Below, in pieces: positions 63,701 to 64,000 of a DNA stretch of 64,000 bases (position 1 is the stretch's first letter; each line of letters starts with the position of its first letter). The position numbers and the translations under genes are program-made. The DNA is from Entamoeba invadens IP1. Lineage: Eukaryota; Evosea; Mastigamoebida; Endamoebidae. The stretch is from assembly GCF_000330505.1 (NCBI RefSeq), contig NW_004440432.1:124036-188035 (forward strand), in the 5' to 3' direction. The notes beneath the pieces are model-generated. The model did not search any database and was not told the DNA's origin. It saw nothing but the letters and a program-made list of their open reading frames with translations.

Positions 63701-63872
63701 CGTGTCTACATTAAAATTTAAAAAAAATAAATTATTTAAAATAGTATAATATTTTATATTTTTTTGTTCAAAAACATATTTTTTTTGTTATATAAAATAA
63801 ATTTACAAAAAAATGTGTTGATTATTTTGAAATAAACGACTTACAAAATACCTTGAAAATACTTCCGCCCTA
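60792..63872. mobile_element. hAT transposon, 3081 bp, perfect TIRs and 8-bp TSD
   Basis: TAGGGCGGAAGTAT at 60792-60805 is exactly inverted at 63859-63872 (ATACTTCCGCCCTA), and both ends are flanked by ATTTCAAC. TIR sequence type, 8-bp duplication and the BED/hATC transposase it carries all define hAT. Subterminal regions are AT-rich with short repeats of AATAC(C/T). The perfect flanking duplication indicates a fairly young insertion, although the transposase gene is already broken. Confidence 0.95.
61087..63502 (+). pseudogene. Transposase of the 3.1-kb hAT element, frameshifted
   Basis: The first open part (61087-62229, 380 codons) has a BED-like finger (VQCKLCGAV ... HLAGSH), then the hAT RNase-H-like start 'HFCIDGWTCETTDKHFIGIT' and 'DYTVTDNSKDMCAAF'. 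A TAA at 62227 follows. The core continues in other frames: KETNSNWATMCGI (about 62275 on), an NTRFNTLCDTIE segment near 62390-62425, then 62610-63176, and 63173-63502 with the dimerisation motif RYPALLELAKKY...ATELSDERSF. At least three single-base shifts lie near 62230-62270, 62380 and 62530, with another at about 63175. Unlike the intact ends, the gene is non-functional as read. Confidence 0.85.
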
Positions 63873-63880
63873 ATTTCAAC
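63873..63880. repeat. Right 8-bp target-site duplication (ATTTCAAC)
   Basis: Identical to 60784-60791. It lies 24 bases upstream of the ATG at 63905. Confidence 0.95.
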
Positions 63881-63904
63881 TAAAAACACTGATAAAACAA
63901 AGAA

Positions 63905-64000
63905 ATGGAAGAAGTAAAAGCGCAAATTAAAAACGTGACAAGTATGATCACCAAGCTGTTTGACGACCCAAAAGAAAAACCAAAGGTTTTAATAAAAAAA
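63905..64000 (+). CDS. Start of an unidentified gene, 3' partial
   Basis: ATG at 63905 after AACAAAGAA; 32 codons are visible (MEEVKAQIKNVTSMITKLF, then charged Lys-rich sequence) and the frame is open to the window edge. Base composition is typical of a coding start. Too short to assign. The upstream hAT insertion has replaced most of its native promoter region. Confidence 0.5.
   Translation, partial: MEEVKAQIKNVTSMITKLFDDPKEKPKVLIKK

Overview
The window reads as nuclear DNA of an Entamoeba. Three things show this. A full-length gene for the heavy subunit of the Gal/GalNAc lectin, known only from Entamoeba, lies at 6706-10560. All 13 introns I could place begin with GTTTGT. GAAC-type core promoter motifs lie just upstream of several start codons. 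The lectin is clearly diverged from what I recall of the E. histolytica protein, and DNA transposons of hAT and mariner type are present. Together these favour E. invadens or a similarly distant species; that species call is inference. Intergenic DNA is very AT-rich, so exons stand out by base composition alone.

Positions 1-48848 are gene-dense. In order: UTP21 (5' partial), ADA2, a RAD51-like paralog, an LRR protein, the lectin heavy subunit, a calcineurin-A-like phosphatase, an Arg/Tyr/Gln-rich protein, a short hypothetical, a transhydrogenase-beta-like membrane protein, a small secreted acidic protein, a protein with three WxG modules, a tandem pseudokinase-kinase, mannose-6-phosphate isomerase, RPS23, a 568-residue helical protein, a membrane acyltransferase, a small helical protein, AsnRS, SMC1, a Sec16-tail-like mini protein, a BspA-like LRR protein, DNA ligase I, ARP2, an eIF4E-like protein, eIF4A-III and a 1010-residue coiled-coil protein. 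Ten genes needed splicing to read correctly: UTP21, ADA2, RAD51-like, phosphatase, WxG-module protein, kinase, PMI, SMC1, eIF4E-like, and the three-TM gene at 59.1-59.7 kb. Most encode housekeeping functions (ribosome biogenesis, chromatin, DNA repair and cohesion, translation, actin nucleation). There is no operon logic.

Positions 48849-64000 are gene-poor and transposon-rich. They hold a 1.73-kb hAT-like element without coding capacity, a 1.25-kb mariner-like element carrying a broken piece of HSP70, a decayed hAT transposase, one small three-TM gene, an unidentified relic exon, and a 3.08-kb hAT element with a perfect 8-bp target duplication. That last element sits 24 bp upstream of the start codon of the gene that runs off the right edge.

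The most interesting points are: the HSP70 fragment inside a TIR element; the hAT insertion in a gene's promoter; several divergent family members that have lost the family's signature catalytic or ligand residues (RAD51-like, eIF4E-like, transhydrogenase-like, pseudokinase half); and an 11-bp minisatellite that makes up most of the ADA2 intron and recurs 16 kb away.
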